The notes: a model not told the origin generated them from the letters alone. A DNA stretch of 64,000 bases from Psychrobacter sp. JCM 18900 (GCF_904846625.1 NZ_CAJHBL010000003.1:372001-436000), one strand, 5' to 3'; numbered from the stretch's first letter, positions 1-9,523 are shown. Translations and numbers: made by a program.

Positions 1-41
1 CTATTCTTATCATCAAAAGTGGTACTTAGGTTGGCGCTCAT
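1..41 (-). CDS. 5' end of an unidentified minus-strand gene (cut by window edge)
   Basis: On the minus strand an ATG at 41-39 opens a frame that runs without a stop to the window edge (13 codons, starting M-S-A-N-L-S). An AAGGA lies six bases upstream of the ATG, which is good Shine-Dalgarno spacing. Too little is visible to name it. In E. coli a divergent cyaY sits next to yifL/lptM, so a divergent gene here would fit, but nothing in these 13 residues identifies CyaY. Confidence 0.35.
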   Translation of the reverse strand, partial: MSANLSTTFDDKN

Positions 42-846
42 ACTCTATCCTTAGATTGGTTTTTATAAAGGGCAAATCAATTATATCGTTCGTTCGATAC
101 AAAAAAGACGTCTATTGCCACGTCCTATTTTATTATCATCAAATGCTACATCGCTGATATCTCAAGTGCTGTAGTAAGGGTCACTGAGACATGATGTCAT
201 TATTATATGGAGTTGATGAAGTTGATAACCGCCGAGTAAATAAAAATCAGCCATATCTATGCTGATCATATCAAGCAAGCATATTGGCGATTTTGTTTAT
301 ACTTGGGCTACTATTTCTGACATTGCTATGCATCCATGCTTATGAGGTAATGCGTCTGCATCTCAGGCTAGCATCCTATTGCCGCCGCAAACTGGGAATA
401 TAATGTAACACATTTTTGTTTCTACACCACGACAGGGGCAAGGTTTAAGATGTGTGATTAATAAATGGCTAAATACGGAATAAATCAATTATATTCAGTG
501 AGTTATAGAACTATAAATGGATATCCTGTATGGGCGGCATAACAGTGCTATTGCTCACGAAATTGTAAGAAATATTGTCGAGACACCCATATGTCATACA
601 TTCATATCTAAGCTCGCAGACGATATTACTATAAAAATTCGACTAATGTTTTAGAAAATATCCAACATCACGCAAATTTATTCACCAATCATATTCAGTA
701 TCCGTACAGCTTTATGTAATAATGCTATGATTAAAATGGTCATAACAACAGTGCTTTAATTGCTGGTTTTGCTGTCCGTTTGTTTTTTATTTATCACGAT
801 TTACTATCGCCATTATGCCGTCGTAAGCTCACAGGTTATCTATTAT
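42..846. other. Intergenic region of about 800 bp with no supported gene
   Basis: I see no convincing coding frame, RNA gene or terminator here. The stretch is AT-rich. A TATAAT at 399-404 has no good -35 at proper spacing. A TTG-initiated reading frame joins lptM at 760, but its 29 extra residues would precede the lipoprotein signal and are probably not translated. Confidence 0.4.
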
Positions 847-1161
847 ATGTCTATTATACACAGCCCCTCAGCAGCCAAGCATGCTAGCTCGTTCGCTCGT
901 ACCAGTCGTCAGGCTGTTGCCACTTTATTTATTGGCAGTGTGGTTATGCTAGGATTGTCAGGCTGCGGGCAAAAAGGCGATCTATATCTGGCAGACTCTA
1001 GTAGTCAAACGATAGAGGGCAGTGCGTCTGTACTGGATAGTACTAGCCATCCACAAGATGCAGCCTTTGCCGGCATCGACGATGATAACTATCAAAAAAA
1101 CCGCTACCTAGAAGAGCAAATGGTACTGCCTGAGCCTAGTACCGATCCTAACGACTATTAA
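847..1161 (+). CDS. lptM: LptM (YifL)-like small lipoprotein
   Basis: Small outer-membrane lipoprotein of the LptM/YifL family, which in E. coli assists maturation of the LptDE lipopolysaccharide translocon. The signal peptide ends in a lipobox (LSGC) followed directly by GQKGDLYL, the short conserved stretch that defines this family. The rest (about 65 residues) is acidic, proline-rich and low in complexity. I chose the ATG at 847 because it gives a normal-length leader; the frame is open upstream to a TTG at 760. It is followed by lysA, dapF and xerC, the same neighbourhood as in many gammaproteobacteria, which supports the call. Confidence 0.8.
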   Translation: MSIIHSPSAAKHASSFARTSRQAVATLFIGSVVMLGLSGCGQKGDLYLADSSSQTIEGSASVLDSTSHPQDAAFAGIDDDNYQKNRYLEEQMVLPEPSTDPNDY

Positions 1162-1171
1162 TTGCTAAGCC

Positions 1172-1246
1172 AATAACTGCTAGGCTAATAGTTGCGAGGC
1201 TAATAGTTGCGAGGCTAATAGTTGCGAGGCTAATAATCGCTAAGCT
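1172..1246. repeat. 15-bp tandem repeat, five copies
   Basis: Five consecutive 15-bp units with consensus AATAGTTGCGAGGCT. The three central copies (1187-1231) are identical and the outer two (1172-1186, 1232-1246) are diverged. The array lies just downstream of the lptM stop and upstream of lysA. Confidence 0.9.
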
Positions 1247-1349
1247 GAGCCAAGAGATAGCGGTTAATTACTGCCTGATTGGCTAAATAGCTTTGCTACC
1301 TAAATTTAATTTTCACCCTTGATAATCTGATTATATTAGAGATGTTTAT

Positions 1350-2726
1350 ATGAGTCATTCTGAACTACCTGCTGACTTGACCGATTCTGCTACTGGCGAA
1401 TCCGTTACTCTCCAAACTGAGCAAGGGTTGTATGTTGACCCGAAAGCGTTGAGTGCTCACTTGCCAGCGCTAAGCTATCGCGGCGATGCGCTGTATATGG
1501 AGCAGGTCAGTATCGATGAGTTGGCAAAACAATATGGCACACCATGCTACGTGTATTCAAAGCAAGCAATATTGGACGTTTATCAAGCTTATACTGATAG
1601 CTTTGCCAGTCTGAATCATCAGGTATGCTATGCCGTAAAAGCAAACTCTAACCTTGCTGTGCTTGGTGTCTTGGCACAGGCAGGCGCTGGGTTTGATATT
1701 GTCTCTCGCGGTGAGCTAATGCGTGTGTTGGCGGCAGGTGGCGCAGCATCACGTGTGGTATTCTCAGGTGTGGGCAAAACGTACAGTGATATCGAATATG
1801 CGCTGACTCAAGGTATCGGCTGTTTTAACGTTGAATCTATCAGCGAGCTGACTTTAATCAATGATGTGGCAAAGTCACTTGATAAGCCTGCGCCAATCTC
1901 GTTGCGTGTCAACCCTAACGTCGATGCCAAAACCCATCCATATATCTCAACAGGTCTCAAAGACAACAAGTTCGGTATCACTCACGAAGACGCATTAGCG
2001 GTCTATCAGCAAGCGGCCGACTTATCACATATCGACATCGTTGGTATTGACTGTCATATTGGCTCGCAGTTAACTGAGGTAGAGCCATTTGTTGCAGCGT
2101 TAGATAAAGTTATTGAGCTGATACATAGCCTGCGTGACGCTGGTATTGAGTTGCAGCATATCGATTTGGGCGGCGGTTTAGGTGTGCGCTATATCGATGA
2201 GACACCTGTGTCTATCGATGAGTTTGCCCAAGCTTTGTTACCAAAGCTTAGTGAACTTGGCTTGACTGTGTTCTTTGAACCAGGTCGTAGTATCGTTGCC
2301 AATGCTGGCGTGCTATTAACTCAAGTTGACGTACTCAAGCCAACCGAGCATAAGAACTTTGCGATCGTTGATGCCGCGATGAATGACTTGATTCGTCCTG
2401 CTTTATATCAAGCTGAGATGGCGGTGATTCCAAGTGTACTACCTAGTGCCGGTATCGATACAGATGGTACACAGCCATGGGACATCGTTGGCGCGATTTG
2501 CGAGACGGGTGATTTCTTGGCAAAAGACCGCCTACTATCATTGGCCACAGATGATGTATTGGCCATCACGGGTGCAGGTGCTTACGGCTTTACCATGAGT
2601 AGTAACTATAACTCACGCCCACGTGCCAGCGAAGTGATGGTGTCTGGTGATAGTCATCAGCTAATCCGCAAGCGCGAAACGATTGAATCATTATATGAAA
2701 ATGAAACATTGTGGCAGGCGCAGTAA
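1350..2726 (+). CDS. lysA: Diaminopimelate decarboxylase
   Basis: PLP-dependent fold-type III decarboxylase that converts meso-diaminopimelate to lysine, the last step of lysine synthesis, in the cytoplasm. The PLP lysine is K97 in CYAVKANSN. Further family motifs in order are HIGSQL, GGGLGV (phosphate binding), EPGRS, CETGD (active-site C384, shared across the dimer) and GAYGFTMSSNYN. At 458 residues it is about 40 longer than typical LysA. The extra length is N-terminal, so a later start is possible, but no other Met precedes the conserved part closely. It is followed by a terminator and then dapF, the enzyme that makes its substrate. Confidence 0.96.
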   Translation: MSHSELPADLTDSATGESVTLQTEQGLYVDPKALSAHLPALSYRGDALYMEQVSIDELAKQYGTPCYVYSKQAILDVYQAYTDSFASLNHQVCYAVKANSNLAVLGVLAQAGAGFDIVSRGELMRVLAAGGAASRVVFSGVGKTYSDIEYALTQGIGCFNVESISELTLINDVAKSLDKPAPISLRVNPNVDAKTHPYISTGLKDNKFGITHEDALAVYQQAADLSHIDIVGIDCHIGSQLTEVEPFVAALDKVIELIHSLRDAGIELQHIDLGGGLGVRYIDETPVSIDEFAQALLPKLSELGLTVFFEPGRSIVANAGVLLTQVDVLKPTEHKNFAIVDAAMNDLIRPALYQAEMAVIPSVLPSAGIDTDGTQPWDIVGAICETGDFLAKDRLLSLATDDVLAITGAGAYGFTMSSNYNSRPRASEVMVSGDSHQLIRKRETIESLYENETLWQAQ

Positions 2727-2775
2727 GGTTATTAAAGACGAGCCAAAACTATCGCCGTATTTGATGATTGAAGAG

Positions 2776-2807
2776 AACCCATTGTGATAATGACAATGGG
2801 TTTTTTT
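2776..2807 (+). terminator. Rho-independent terminator of lysA
   Basis: Perfect 10-bp stem AACCCATTGT/ACAATGGGTT (2776-2785 and 2793-2802) followed by a run of seven T. Confidence 0.9.
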
Positions 2808-2905
2808 ATGACTGGATTTTGAGGAAAGTGTTTTTTAATTAAAGCTGATTCTTAATTGAAGGCATGCCTTTAGTTGAAGGCAACACCATTCACAAAAATT
2901 AGAGT

Positions 2906-2961
2906 AGCAAGGAAAACGAGGGCAAGTACTACTCACTGTAGACTAAACAAGTTTGACACCG
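2906..2961. repeat. Dispersed intergenic repeat, copy A
   Basis: This stretch upstream of dapF aligns without gaps to 38546-38601 upstream of the mcrB-like gene. Identical blocks in the same register are AAGTACTA, GTAGACTAA and TGACACCG, separated by the same spacings, with partial matches before them (AAGGAA, GAG). It is non-coding and its function is unknown. Confidence 0.65.
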
Positions 2962-3055
2962 CTAATCGTATTTTTTGGGATTGGTATTATTATGATTGTA
3001 TCTGACAGCGTGCTAATATAAGGCATACATAAAAATAGGATAGGACATCAAAGAT

Positions 3056-3943
3056 ATGCTAATAGAGTTTACTAAAATGCATGGGTTGGGTAATGATTTC
3101 ATGGTCATTGATTTAGTGACCCAGCGCTTAGATTTGACCAAGGATTTGGTGCAGTTATTGGGCGACCGTCACCTAGGCATTGGTTTTGATCAGCTGCTCG
3201 TAGTCGAGCCACCCATGCGCCCTGATGTTGATTTCAGTTATCGTATCTTTAATACTGATGGCACCGAAGTCGAACAATGTGGCAATGGCGCGCGTTGTTT
3301 CGCGCGTTTTGTGCAAGCACGTAAACTGTCATTTAAGCAGCGTCTACGCGTTGAGACGGCTAGCGGCATTATTTCCCTGACTACTGATCGTTACGGTTGG
3401 GTAGATGTCGATATGGGCAAGCCTAAATTTGAGCCAGATGAGATTCCGTTTAGCCCAAGAGCGACGACTAAAATTCAAAACACCTATCATCTTGATGTAA
3501 ATGGTACGCCTGTACAGCTGTACGTTGCCAATATGGGCAATCCGCACGCTGTAATAAAAGTCGATGACGTACTCGATGCTGAGGTCGAGACTTTAGGCAA
3601 AGCAATTGAATCGCATCCTGCCTTTCCAGATCGCGTCAATGTGGGCTTTATGCAAGTGATGAATCAGCGCCATATTCGTTTGCGTGTGTACGAGCGCGGT
3701 GTGGGTGAGACCCAAGCTTGTGGTACGGGTGCTTGTGCAGCAGTGGCTGTTGGTATACGTGAAGGCTGGCTCGATGAAGGTGAGGAAGTCCGCGCGCAGC
3801 TATATGGTGGCAGCATGATTATCAAATGGCAGCCAGGTTATTCAGTTATGATGACGGGACCGACCGCTTTCGTCTATGAAGGTGTATTTAGTCCAGATGG
3901 CCTGATGGCACAAGCGGGACTTAAACCCGGTGCTGATAGCTGA
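3056..3943 (+). CDS. dapF: Diaminopimelate epimerase
   Basis: Cofactor-independent racemase interconverting LL- and meso-diaminopimelate, which feeds both peptidoglycan and LysA. The two catalytic cysteines are visible: C75 in EQCGNGARC and C222 in ACGTGAC. The start MLIEFTKMHGLGNDF is the typical family N-terminus, and 295 residues is close to the usual 275-285. It is separated from lysA by a terminator and 329 bp, so it probably has its own promoter. It is followed by xerC after 46 bp, matching the dapF-xerC pairing of other gammaproteobacteria. Confidence 0.96.
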   Translation: MLIEFTKMHGLGNDFMVIDLVTQRLDLTKDLVQLLGDRHLGIGFDQLLVVEPPMRPDVDFSYRIFNTDGTEVEQCGNGARCFARFVQARKLSFKQRLRVETASGIISLTTDRYGWVDVDMGKPKFEPDEIPFSPRATTKIQNTYHLDVNGTPVQLYVANMGNPHAVIKVDDVLDAEVETLGKAIESHPAFPDRVNVGFMQVMNQRHIRLRVYERGVGETQACGTGACAAVAVGIREGWLDEGEEVRAQLYGGSMIIKWQPGYSVMMTGPTAFVYEGVFSPDGLMAQAGLKPGADS

Positions 3944-3989
3944 TAGCCGTTATTAGGCACATGGTATAAATGCCAAGGATGGTTCTAAT

Positions 3990-5012
3990 ATGGTTATGTC
4001 TACTAATAAAGACACTCAGGCAGCGAGCTCAGCACCTTGGCTATCTACTGAGCTGGCCGTCACTATAGAGTCAGATGCTGCGTTACGAGAGCTACTCGCA
4101 CCTGTGCATCGTTGGCTCAATACATTGTCTGTGCGCAACCATTCGCCGCATACTCTGACCGCTTATTTTGCTGGTTTAAATCAACTAGCGTTATTTTTGC
4201 GTGGTAAGCGTCTAACGTGGACACGCTGTGATAAACGGCAACTTGCCCAGCATATTAGTCAGCGTCTTGATGAAGATAAGTTGGCGCTTGCCAGTGTCCA
4301 GCAAGAGCTGTCTGCGATTCGGCATTTTTATGGTTGGATGATTGAAGAAGCGCTAGCACGTATCAACCCAACCACTGGCTATCAGCTGAAGCGCAGTCCT
4401 AGACCGCTGCCTTCTATCGCTGATGTCGATTTGCTGACTCAGCTACTCGATCAAGAGACCCCTGATACACCAGAGCAAGCGCGCTTATGGTTGCGTGACA
4501 AGGCCATGTTTGAACTGCTCTATAGTAGTGGCTTGCGTGTTGGCGAATTGGTCGCACTCGATATGGCAGATGTAGACTTGTCTGATTTGCGGGTACGCGT
4601 CACAGGTAAAGGAAATAAAACACGGCTAGTACCATTAGGGATAAAGGCCGCAGAAGCGATTAGTCGCTACCTGCCGCATCGTAACCTATGGGTAGAGCAG
4701 ATGGATAGCGCATTGTTCATCAGTGAAAAGCTCGGTACCAGATTATCAACACGGGCAGTGCAGCAGCGTTTAAAAATTGCTGCCACCCGCGCGGGTATTG
4801 CCCAAAACATGTATCCACATCTACTGCGTCATTGTTTTGCATCACATATGCTATCAGGTAGTGGTGACTTGCGCGCCGTACAAGAGATGCTCGGGCATAG
4901 TGATATTAGCACCACGCAAATTTATACCCACGTTGACTTTGCAAAATTAACGCAGGTTTATGATCGCGCCCATCCACGAGCAACTCATACTCAAAATGAA
5001 GAATTGTCCTAG
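3990..5012 (+). CDS. xerC: Tyrosine recombinase XerC
   Basis: Site-specific tyrosine recombinase that works with XerD at dif to resolve chromosome dimers. The N-terminal SAM-like core-binding domain (about residues 25-120) contains NHSPHTLTAY. The catalytic domain shows the R of SSGLRVGEL, the HLLRH box, H303 in LGHSD and the nucleophile Y312 in TQIYTHVD. The length of 340 is slightly above the usual 300 because of an N-terminal extension. I call XerC rather than XerD from its position after dapF. An ATG two codons in is an equally good start. Confidence 0.93.
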   Translation: MVMSTNKDTQAASSAPWLSTELAVTIESDAALRELLAPVHRWLNTLSVRNHSPHTLTAYFAGLNQLALFLRGKRLTWTRCDKRQLAQHISQRLDEDKLALASVQQELSAIRHFYGWMIEEALARINPTTGYQLKRSPRPLPSIADVDLLTQLLDQETPDTPEQARLWLRDKAMFELLYSSGLRVGELVALDMADVDLSDLRVRVTGKGNKTRLVPLGIKAAEAISRYLPHRNLWVEQMDSALFISEKLGTRLSTRAVQQRLKIAATRAGIAQNMYPHLLRHCFASHMLSGSGDLRAVQEMLGHSDISTTQIYTHVDFAKLTQVYDRAHPRATHTQNEELS

Positions 5013-5045
5013 CAATTAGGTACGAAATCCACTGTATTTCATAAT

Positions 5046-5915
5046 CTACGCCAAACGATGGCAATCAAAGATAGGCAGTTTTTGGCGGCCTTGCTCTTGC
5101 GCCTGCTTGTCTAATGACGCCATGACGATGGCATATTGTTTATCCAGTTCGCTATCGTCATAGCTTGCGATAACACTACTATCAAACGCTGTAATGGCTG
5201 CATGTCCCCATGTCTGACGGGTGCTACCATCCTTATAGAGATGATCACCACCTTGTGCTGCGCCAATGACCATACATTGACTATCTAGAGCACGAGCACG
5301 TAACAACAACGACCAGTGTGCTTGTCCAGTCAAGTACGTAAAGGCAGAGGGGGCACTCAATAGTTCAGCACCGGCTTGTCGCAGACGCTGCGCCAATGCT
5401 GGAAAACGTAAATCAAAACATACCATCATGCCGAGTTGATAGACTGTATTGCCTACTGCTAATGGCGCAACTACGGTCTGGGTACCTGGCTCAAAGGTCG
5501 CCGCTTCGTTATAGCTGCCATGCTTGTCGGCCACAGTTGCGGTAAACAGATGAATCTTGTCGTAGCGTGCGACGCGGGTGCCATCTGGTGCAAACAGCTG
5601 GCTCACTTGGCGCAATCTACCATCAGGAACGACAGTGCCATTAGGACGATAATGGCAGGGTAACGAGCCTGCTAGTACATGGATACCAGCAGTGCGGGCG
5701 TAGTCTGCTATCGTCGCTGATAAGTCATCAAAACGCTCGGCAGTAGCAGATTGCTGCCCCATACTACAGCAGTTCTCAGGCAATACAACGAGCTCAGCCC
5801 CTTGGCCTTGTGCATCGATGATGGCAGCTTTGATATCTGCTAGATTATCCTCAACATTCTGCTGACTGTTCATTTGAATAGCAGCGACGTTAAGTTGATG
5901 GTTACTTGAATTCAT
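5046..5915 (-). CDS. Carbon-nitrogen hydrolase (nitrilase superfamily, omega-amidase/Nit type)
   Basis: Cytoplasmic amidase of the nitrilase superfamily. The catalytic triad is E47 (LPENCC), K120 (YDKIHLF) and C166 (MMVCFDLRFP). The DLRFP context and the 289-residue length fit the Nit1/Nit2 group, which hydrolyses deaminated glutathione or alpha-keto-amides. The exact substrate cannot be read from sequence. It is convergent with xerC (33 bp apart) and divergent from rpoN. It is probably a single-gene unit. Confidence 0.88.
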   Translation of the reverse strand: MNSSNHQLNVAAIQMNSQQNVEDNLADIKAAIIDAQGQGAELVVLPENCCSMGQQSATAERFDDLSATIADYARTAGIHVLAGSLPCHYRPNGTVVPDGRLRQVSQLFAPDGTRVARYDKIHLFTATVADKHGSYNEAATFEPGTQTVVAPLAVGNTVYQLGMMVCFDLRFPALAQRLRQAGAELLSAPSAFTYLTGQAHWSLLLRARALDSQCMVIGAAQGGDHLYKDGSTRQTWGHAAITAFDSSVIASYDDSELDKQYAIVMASLDKQAQEQGRQKLPIFDCHRLA

Positions 5916-6202
5916 GACAATATTCCTATTTGGTGTGAGCTGTATTGGTCATTTGCCGCAATTTATTTATTATAATATTTTCGCGGTAATAAACAGACTG
6001 CTCGTATTTATAGATCGCTCATCCTTGCCAAGATGATAGTTTGCTATCGATAGCAAACCAAACGTATCCGGACAAAACATAAATTATCATAGCAAAATTG
6101 TGGCAAAAAATGCTATCGTCATGTCCTGATAAGATTTATGTCGTTACCTTTACTGACAGAATAAACACAATATCACTAAGATCGGAGTGCAATAAGCCGC
6201 CC

Positions 6203-7861
6203 ATGAGTATGTCGTTCGGATTGGCGACCACGCTGAGCAACTCACAAAAGCTAACCCCGCAAATGCAGCAAGCCATAAAATTGCTGCAGCTCTCTAGTCT
6301 TGAGCTCGCACAAGAGGTTCAAGCAAAGCTAGATAGTAATCCATTACTTGAACGTATCGAAAACGATGACGAATACGACAGTGGTGACGATGAAATAGAG
6401 GAGTGGAGCGAGCCGTTGACGCTTGATAGCTGGAATCAAAGTAGCAGTGACTCATTTGACTCAGTACCTACTACCAGTACAGAGTACGGCGGCGATAGTA
6501 GCGATAGCTTCAGTGATAGTTTGGACAAATTACAACAACCTAATATCGATGATAGTGCAATAGATGTAGATAGCTACAGCAGTTCTGATGCCGATAGCTT
6601 TGATATAGGTAGCTTTGACACTGGTAACTATGCCTCTACCGCAGCGGGCTCTGGCAATAGTAGGGGTGATGAAGATTTCGATAGTTATCAAGGCGGTACA
6701 TCGTCTACCATTCAAGATCATGTGCGCTGGCAGCTGAACTTTAAGCGTCTATCAGAGGCTGATACGCTGATTGCAGAGTATTTAATAGACTCCATGGATG
6801 ACATGGGCTTTATTCGAATTGATATAGATGAGCTACTGCAGAGCTTTGATACGATGGCAAGTTTCTATCAATGGGACGAGCGCGTTGAAAAAGAAGAGGT
6901 CTTGACGGTATTACGTATTATCCAGTCCTGTGATCCAGTTGGTGTGGGGGCGCGTCATTTAAGCGAGTGCTTATCAATTCAGCTATCCAAACTAGATGCC
7001 CACACCGAATACCTACAAGAAGCTCAAGCGCTATTATCAGCGAGCGAGCATTTAGTCAGTAATAATATTAAAGCACTGACTGAACGTACAGGGCTTGCAC
7101 CAGAATACATCACACCTGCGCTTACGCTACTACGTACCTTAAACGCTTCGCCAGGGCTGCTGTTTCAGTCTAGCCAGCCTGACTATGCCCAGTCGCCTGA
7201 GAGCTACGATATTCCAGATGTGTTGGTCACACCTGTTAGGAATAATAAGGCGACAAGTAACTCTGAAGCTGAAGAGGATGGTTGGTATGTACGCCTCAAT
7301 CCAGACACCTTACCAAAACTACGCGTAAACCAAGAATATGCCAATTTGGTCAAGCGTGGCGATGACAGCCCTGACAATCAATATCTGCGCGAAAACCTCA
7401 CCGATGCTCGATTGTTTATTCGTAGTATCGAAGAGCGCAATCAAAACCTACTCAAAGTAGCGACTAGCATTGTACGCTATCAACAAGAGTTCCTGCAGCA
7501 TGGTGCAACCGCCATGCAACCCCTAATATTAAAGGCAATTGCTGAAGAAGTTGACTTGCACGAGTCTACGGTCTCACGCCTTACCACCAGTAAAACCATC
7601 TTGACGCCGCAAGGGTTGTTTTCTTTGAAACACTTCTTTTCATCTCACGTAAGTAGTGCTGATGGAGATATCTCATCGACCGCTATCAGTGCCATGATTA
7701 AAAAGCTCATCGCTGACGAAGATCCCAAAAAACCATTGTCAGATAGTCGTATCAAAGATGAGCTGTTAGCAGATGGTATCGATATAGCCAGAAGAACCGT
7801 CGCCAAATATCGTGAAGCAATGAATATTGGCTCGTCTACTCAGCGCAAACAGAAATATTAA
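6203..7861 (+). CDS. rpoN: RNA polymerase sigma-54 factor
   Basis: Sigma-54 directs RNA polymerase to -24/-12 promoters and needs an NtrC-type ATPase activator. Region I is the Gln/Leu-rich N-terminus (TPQMQQAIKLLQLSSLELAQ). Region II is an unusually long acidic Ser/Asp-rich linker. The core-binding and HTH domains follow, and the RpoN box ARRTVAKYRE lies near the C-terminus. I chose the ATG at 6203 because region I begins there; the frame is open to 6098 but the extra 35 residues resemble no sigma-54. It is followed by hpf, the classical rpoN-hpf neighbourhood. Two sigma-54-type promoters lie in the pilus cluster of this window. Confidence 0.96.
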   Translation: MSMSFGLATTLSNSQKLTPQMQQAIKLLQLSSLELAQEVQAKLDSNPLLERIENDDEYDSGDDEIEEWSEPLTLDSWNQSSSDSFDSVPTTSTEYGGDSSDSFSDSLDKLQQPNIDDSAIDVDSYSSSDADSFDIGSFDTGNYASTAAGSGNSRGDEDFDSYQGGTSSTIQDHVRWQLNFKRLSEADTLIAEYLIDSMDDMGFIRIDIDELLQSFDTMASFYQWDERVEKEEVLTVLRIIQSCDPVGVGARHLSECLSIQLSKLDAHTEYLQEAQALLSASEHLVSNNIKALTERTGLAPEYITPALTLLRTLNASPGLLFQSSQPDYAQSPESYDIPDVLVTPVRNNKATSNSEAEEDGWYVRLNPDTLPKLRVNQEYANLVKRGDDSPDNQYLRENLTDARLFIRSIEERNQNLLKVATSIVRYQQEFLQHGATAMQPLILKAIAEEVDLHESTVSRLTTSKTILTPQGLFSLKHFFSSHVSSADGDISSTAISAMIKKLIADEDPKKPLSDSRIKDELLADGIDIARRTVAKYREAMNIGSSTQRKQKY

Positions 7862-8220
7862 TTATCTAAGCTCACCTTTCTATAAGCTTAATGGCTACCT
7901 GTCTGTATAGTGCAATACAGATATAAAAAATAAAATTTTTTGATTATATAGAAACCAAGTAGAAATAATAGGTATTGTTACACTTAATTACAATTTAATG
8001 GCTTGCTACTGGGCGATTTTCATGACAAATTAGAGTCATACCAACAACGAAAACCAAGTGCCGATTTATAGTATTTATTTACAATTAATAAAGGAGACGA
8101 TAAAAGGATACGTCGACACATTACTAGAGGCATTGGAGTAGTTATTGGTAAGGCAGGATGACAAAAGCAAGAATGCTACCTCATCTGTTGATTGTAAGTT
8201 ACAAATAAAAGGACAACAAT
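7862..8220. other. rpoN-hpf intergenic region
   Basis: About 360 AT-rich bases with no coding frame of note. hpf is preceded by AAAAGGACAACAAT, a good ribosome binding site. The gap is long enough for an independent hpf promoter, but I could not point to a convincing -35/-10 pair. Confidence 0.4.
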
Positions 8221-8601
8221 ATGAATGTTTCTATCAGTGGTCATCATATCAGCGTTACCGAAGCTATGGACACAGCAGTACGCGAGAAGCTTGAAAAAGT
8301 AGAGCGTCACTTTGATCAGATACAAAGTATTCAAGTGATTTTATCGTTAGACAATAGCGGTGCTAGCGATGGCGGTAAAAAGAGCCATAAAGCTGAAGCA
8401 ATTATGCGTGTCTCGGGTCAAGAAATGTTTGTCCAAGCGTATGAAGATGATATGTATAAAGCCATTAACGAGATGGCAGACAAGCTAGATAGACAAGTAC
8501 GTAAGTACAAAACCCGTCAAGAGCGCAAAAAGACTCAGGGTGCGGGACGCGATAGTCGCTATCAGGATCTAACCCCTGCAGAAGCAGTACCAGCAGCATA
8601 G
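8221..8601 (+). CDS. hpf: Ribosome hibernation promoting factor (HPF/YfiA family)
   Basis: Binds the 30S decoding region and promotes inactive 70S/100S ribosomes in stationary phase. The N-terminal beta-alpha-beta-beta-beta-alpha domain begins MNVSISGHHISVTEAM and contains the basic C-terminal helix (LDRQVRKYKTRQERKK). At 126 residues it is longer than short HPF (about 95) but lacks the C-terminal dimerisation domain of long HPF. The last 25 residues look like a disordered tail. It lies downstream of rpoN, as in many gammaproteobacteria. Confidence 0.92.
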   Translation: MNVSISGHHISVTEAMDTAVREKLEKVERHFDQIQSIQVILSLDNSGASDGGKKSHKAEAIMRVSGQEMFVQAYEDDMYKAINEMADKLDRQVRKYKTRQERKKTQGAGRDSRYQDLTPAEAVPAA

Positions 8602-8702
8602 TTCGAGTCTAAACTTTGAACATTATCGTTACAAGCTAGTGAAAGCAGACTAATAGAATAAAAAATTTATAAGTAGCTGCTGCATTATTTTGTAATTGAC
8701 AT

Positions 8703-8743
8703 AAAAAAAGACCTCTAACGTGTAATACGTTGAGGTCTTTTTT
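8703..8743. terminator. Bidirectional terminator between hpf and thiS
   Basis: Arms A7-GACCTC (8703-8715) and GAGGTC-T6 (8732-8743) with an inner AACG/CGTT pairing. The A run on one side and T run on the other allow termination of the convergent hpf (+) and thiS (-). Confidence 0.9.
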
Positions 8744-8821
8744 AGCATTAGTAAACTTAGTTGGTAAACTTAGAACGAAAATGAACTAGCTATCAGCTCA
8801 AGCTTATCTGTCTAAACATTA

Positions 8822-9022
8822 TTAACCACCGCCGACGGCTTGTACTACTTCGATATTCATACCTTCTACGAGACGTAATTGAGCAAGCTCGCTCTTTGGC
8901 GTCAGCTCGCCGTCGACTTCCACAGCGTAACGACCCTGACTAAGACCAAGCTCATTGATAACCAGTTGTACAGTCTGATGAGTGGTTTGCAAGCTTTTAC
9001 CATTGACACTAATGGTGCTCAT
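8822..9022 (-). CDS. thiS: Sulfur carrier protein ThiS
   Basis: Ubiquitin-fold carrier of 66 residues that ends in Gly-Gly (AVGGG). The terminal glycine is adenylated and converted to a thiocarboxylate that donates sulfur to ThiG for the thiazole of thiamine. Length and ending fit ThiS. It is not next to thiG, which lies about 26 kb away at 34245, and it sits downstream of the rpoH/DUF423 pair. Confidence 0.9.
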   Translation of the reverse strand: MSTISVNGKSLQTTHQTVQLVINELGLSQGRYAVEVDGELTPKSELAQLRLVEGMNIEVVQAVGGG

Positions 9023-9148
9023 ATTAAATACTCCCTACTAAATTAAAATTCCTGTTTATCTGCTATTCACTACGTATCTTTTATTTTATTACTGATAATT
9101 CATTGCAGCTAATGCAAAGAGCTAAAATCACATTAATTATTAAACAGC

Positions 9149-9523
9149 TCAGTTAACTGAATCTTTTAATCGAAAGGCGGAAACGGCCAACCATAGCCAA
9201 CCTGCAATCATAAGAACGCCGCCAATAGGCGTAATCGCACCGAACCAGCGCGGTGCACCAAGCGTCATGGCATATAAGCTACCAGCAAAGATTATAATGC
9301 CAATTTGTAGTAACCAAGCAGTCGTCTGAGTAATATATTTTAAACGAATTAGCAGACCGACAAGCAATAATCCCAGCGCATGTACGAACAAATACAGCGT
9401 TGCCGTATGCCACCACTCGAGTGGTTGGATGCTGACACGGCCTTCTAAACCATGCGCACCAAACGCGCCCAGAGCAACACCAATAGCCATATTAATTGCG
9501 GCAATACCGATCCAATTTAACAT
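9149..9523 (-). CDS. DUF423 family membrane protein (YgdD-like)
   Basis: Small inner-membrane protein (124 residues) with four predicted hydrophobic helices. The family signature is visible in AINMAIGVALGAFGAHGL near the N-terminus and GAITPIGGVLMIAGWLWL near the C-terminus. Its function is not established. It starts 24 bp after the rpoH stop and is probably co-transcribed with it. Confidence 0.88.
   Translation of the reverse strand: MLNWIGIAAINMAIGVALGAFGAHGLEGRVSIQPLEWWHTATLYLFVHALGLLLVGLLIRLKYITQTTAWLLQIGIIIFAGSLYAMTLGAPRWFGAITPIGGVLMIAGWLWLAVSAFRLKDSVN

Noticed and set aside
2953..2990. TTGACA in repeat copy A as a dapF promoter
   Set aside because: No -10 hexamer lies at 16-18 bp; the nearest TATTAT is 26 bp away, and copy B lacks TTGACA.
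3344..3547. Short minus-strand frame inside dapF
   Set aside because: Shadow of dapF with no independent evidence.
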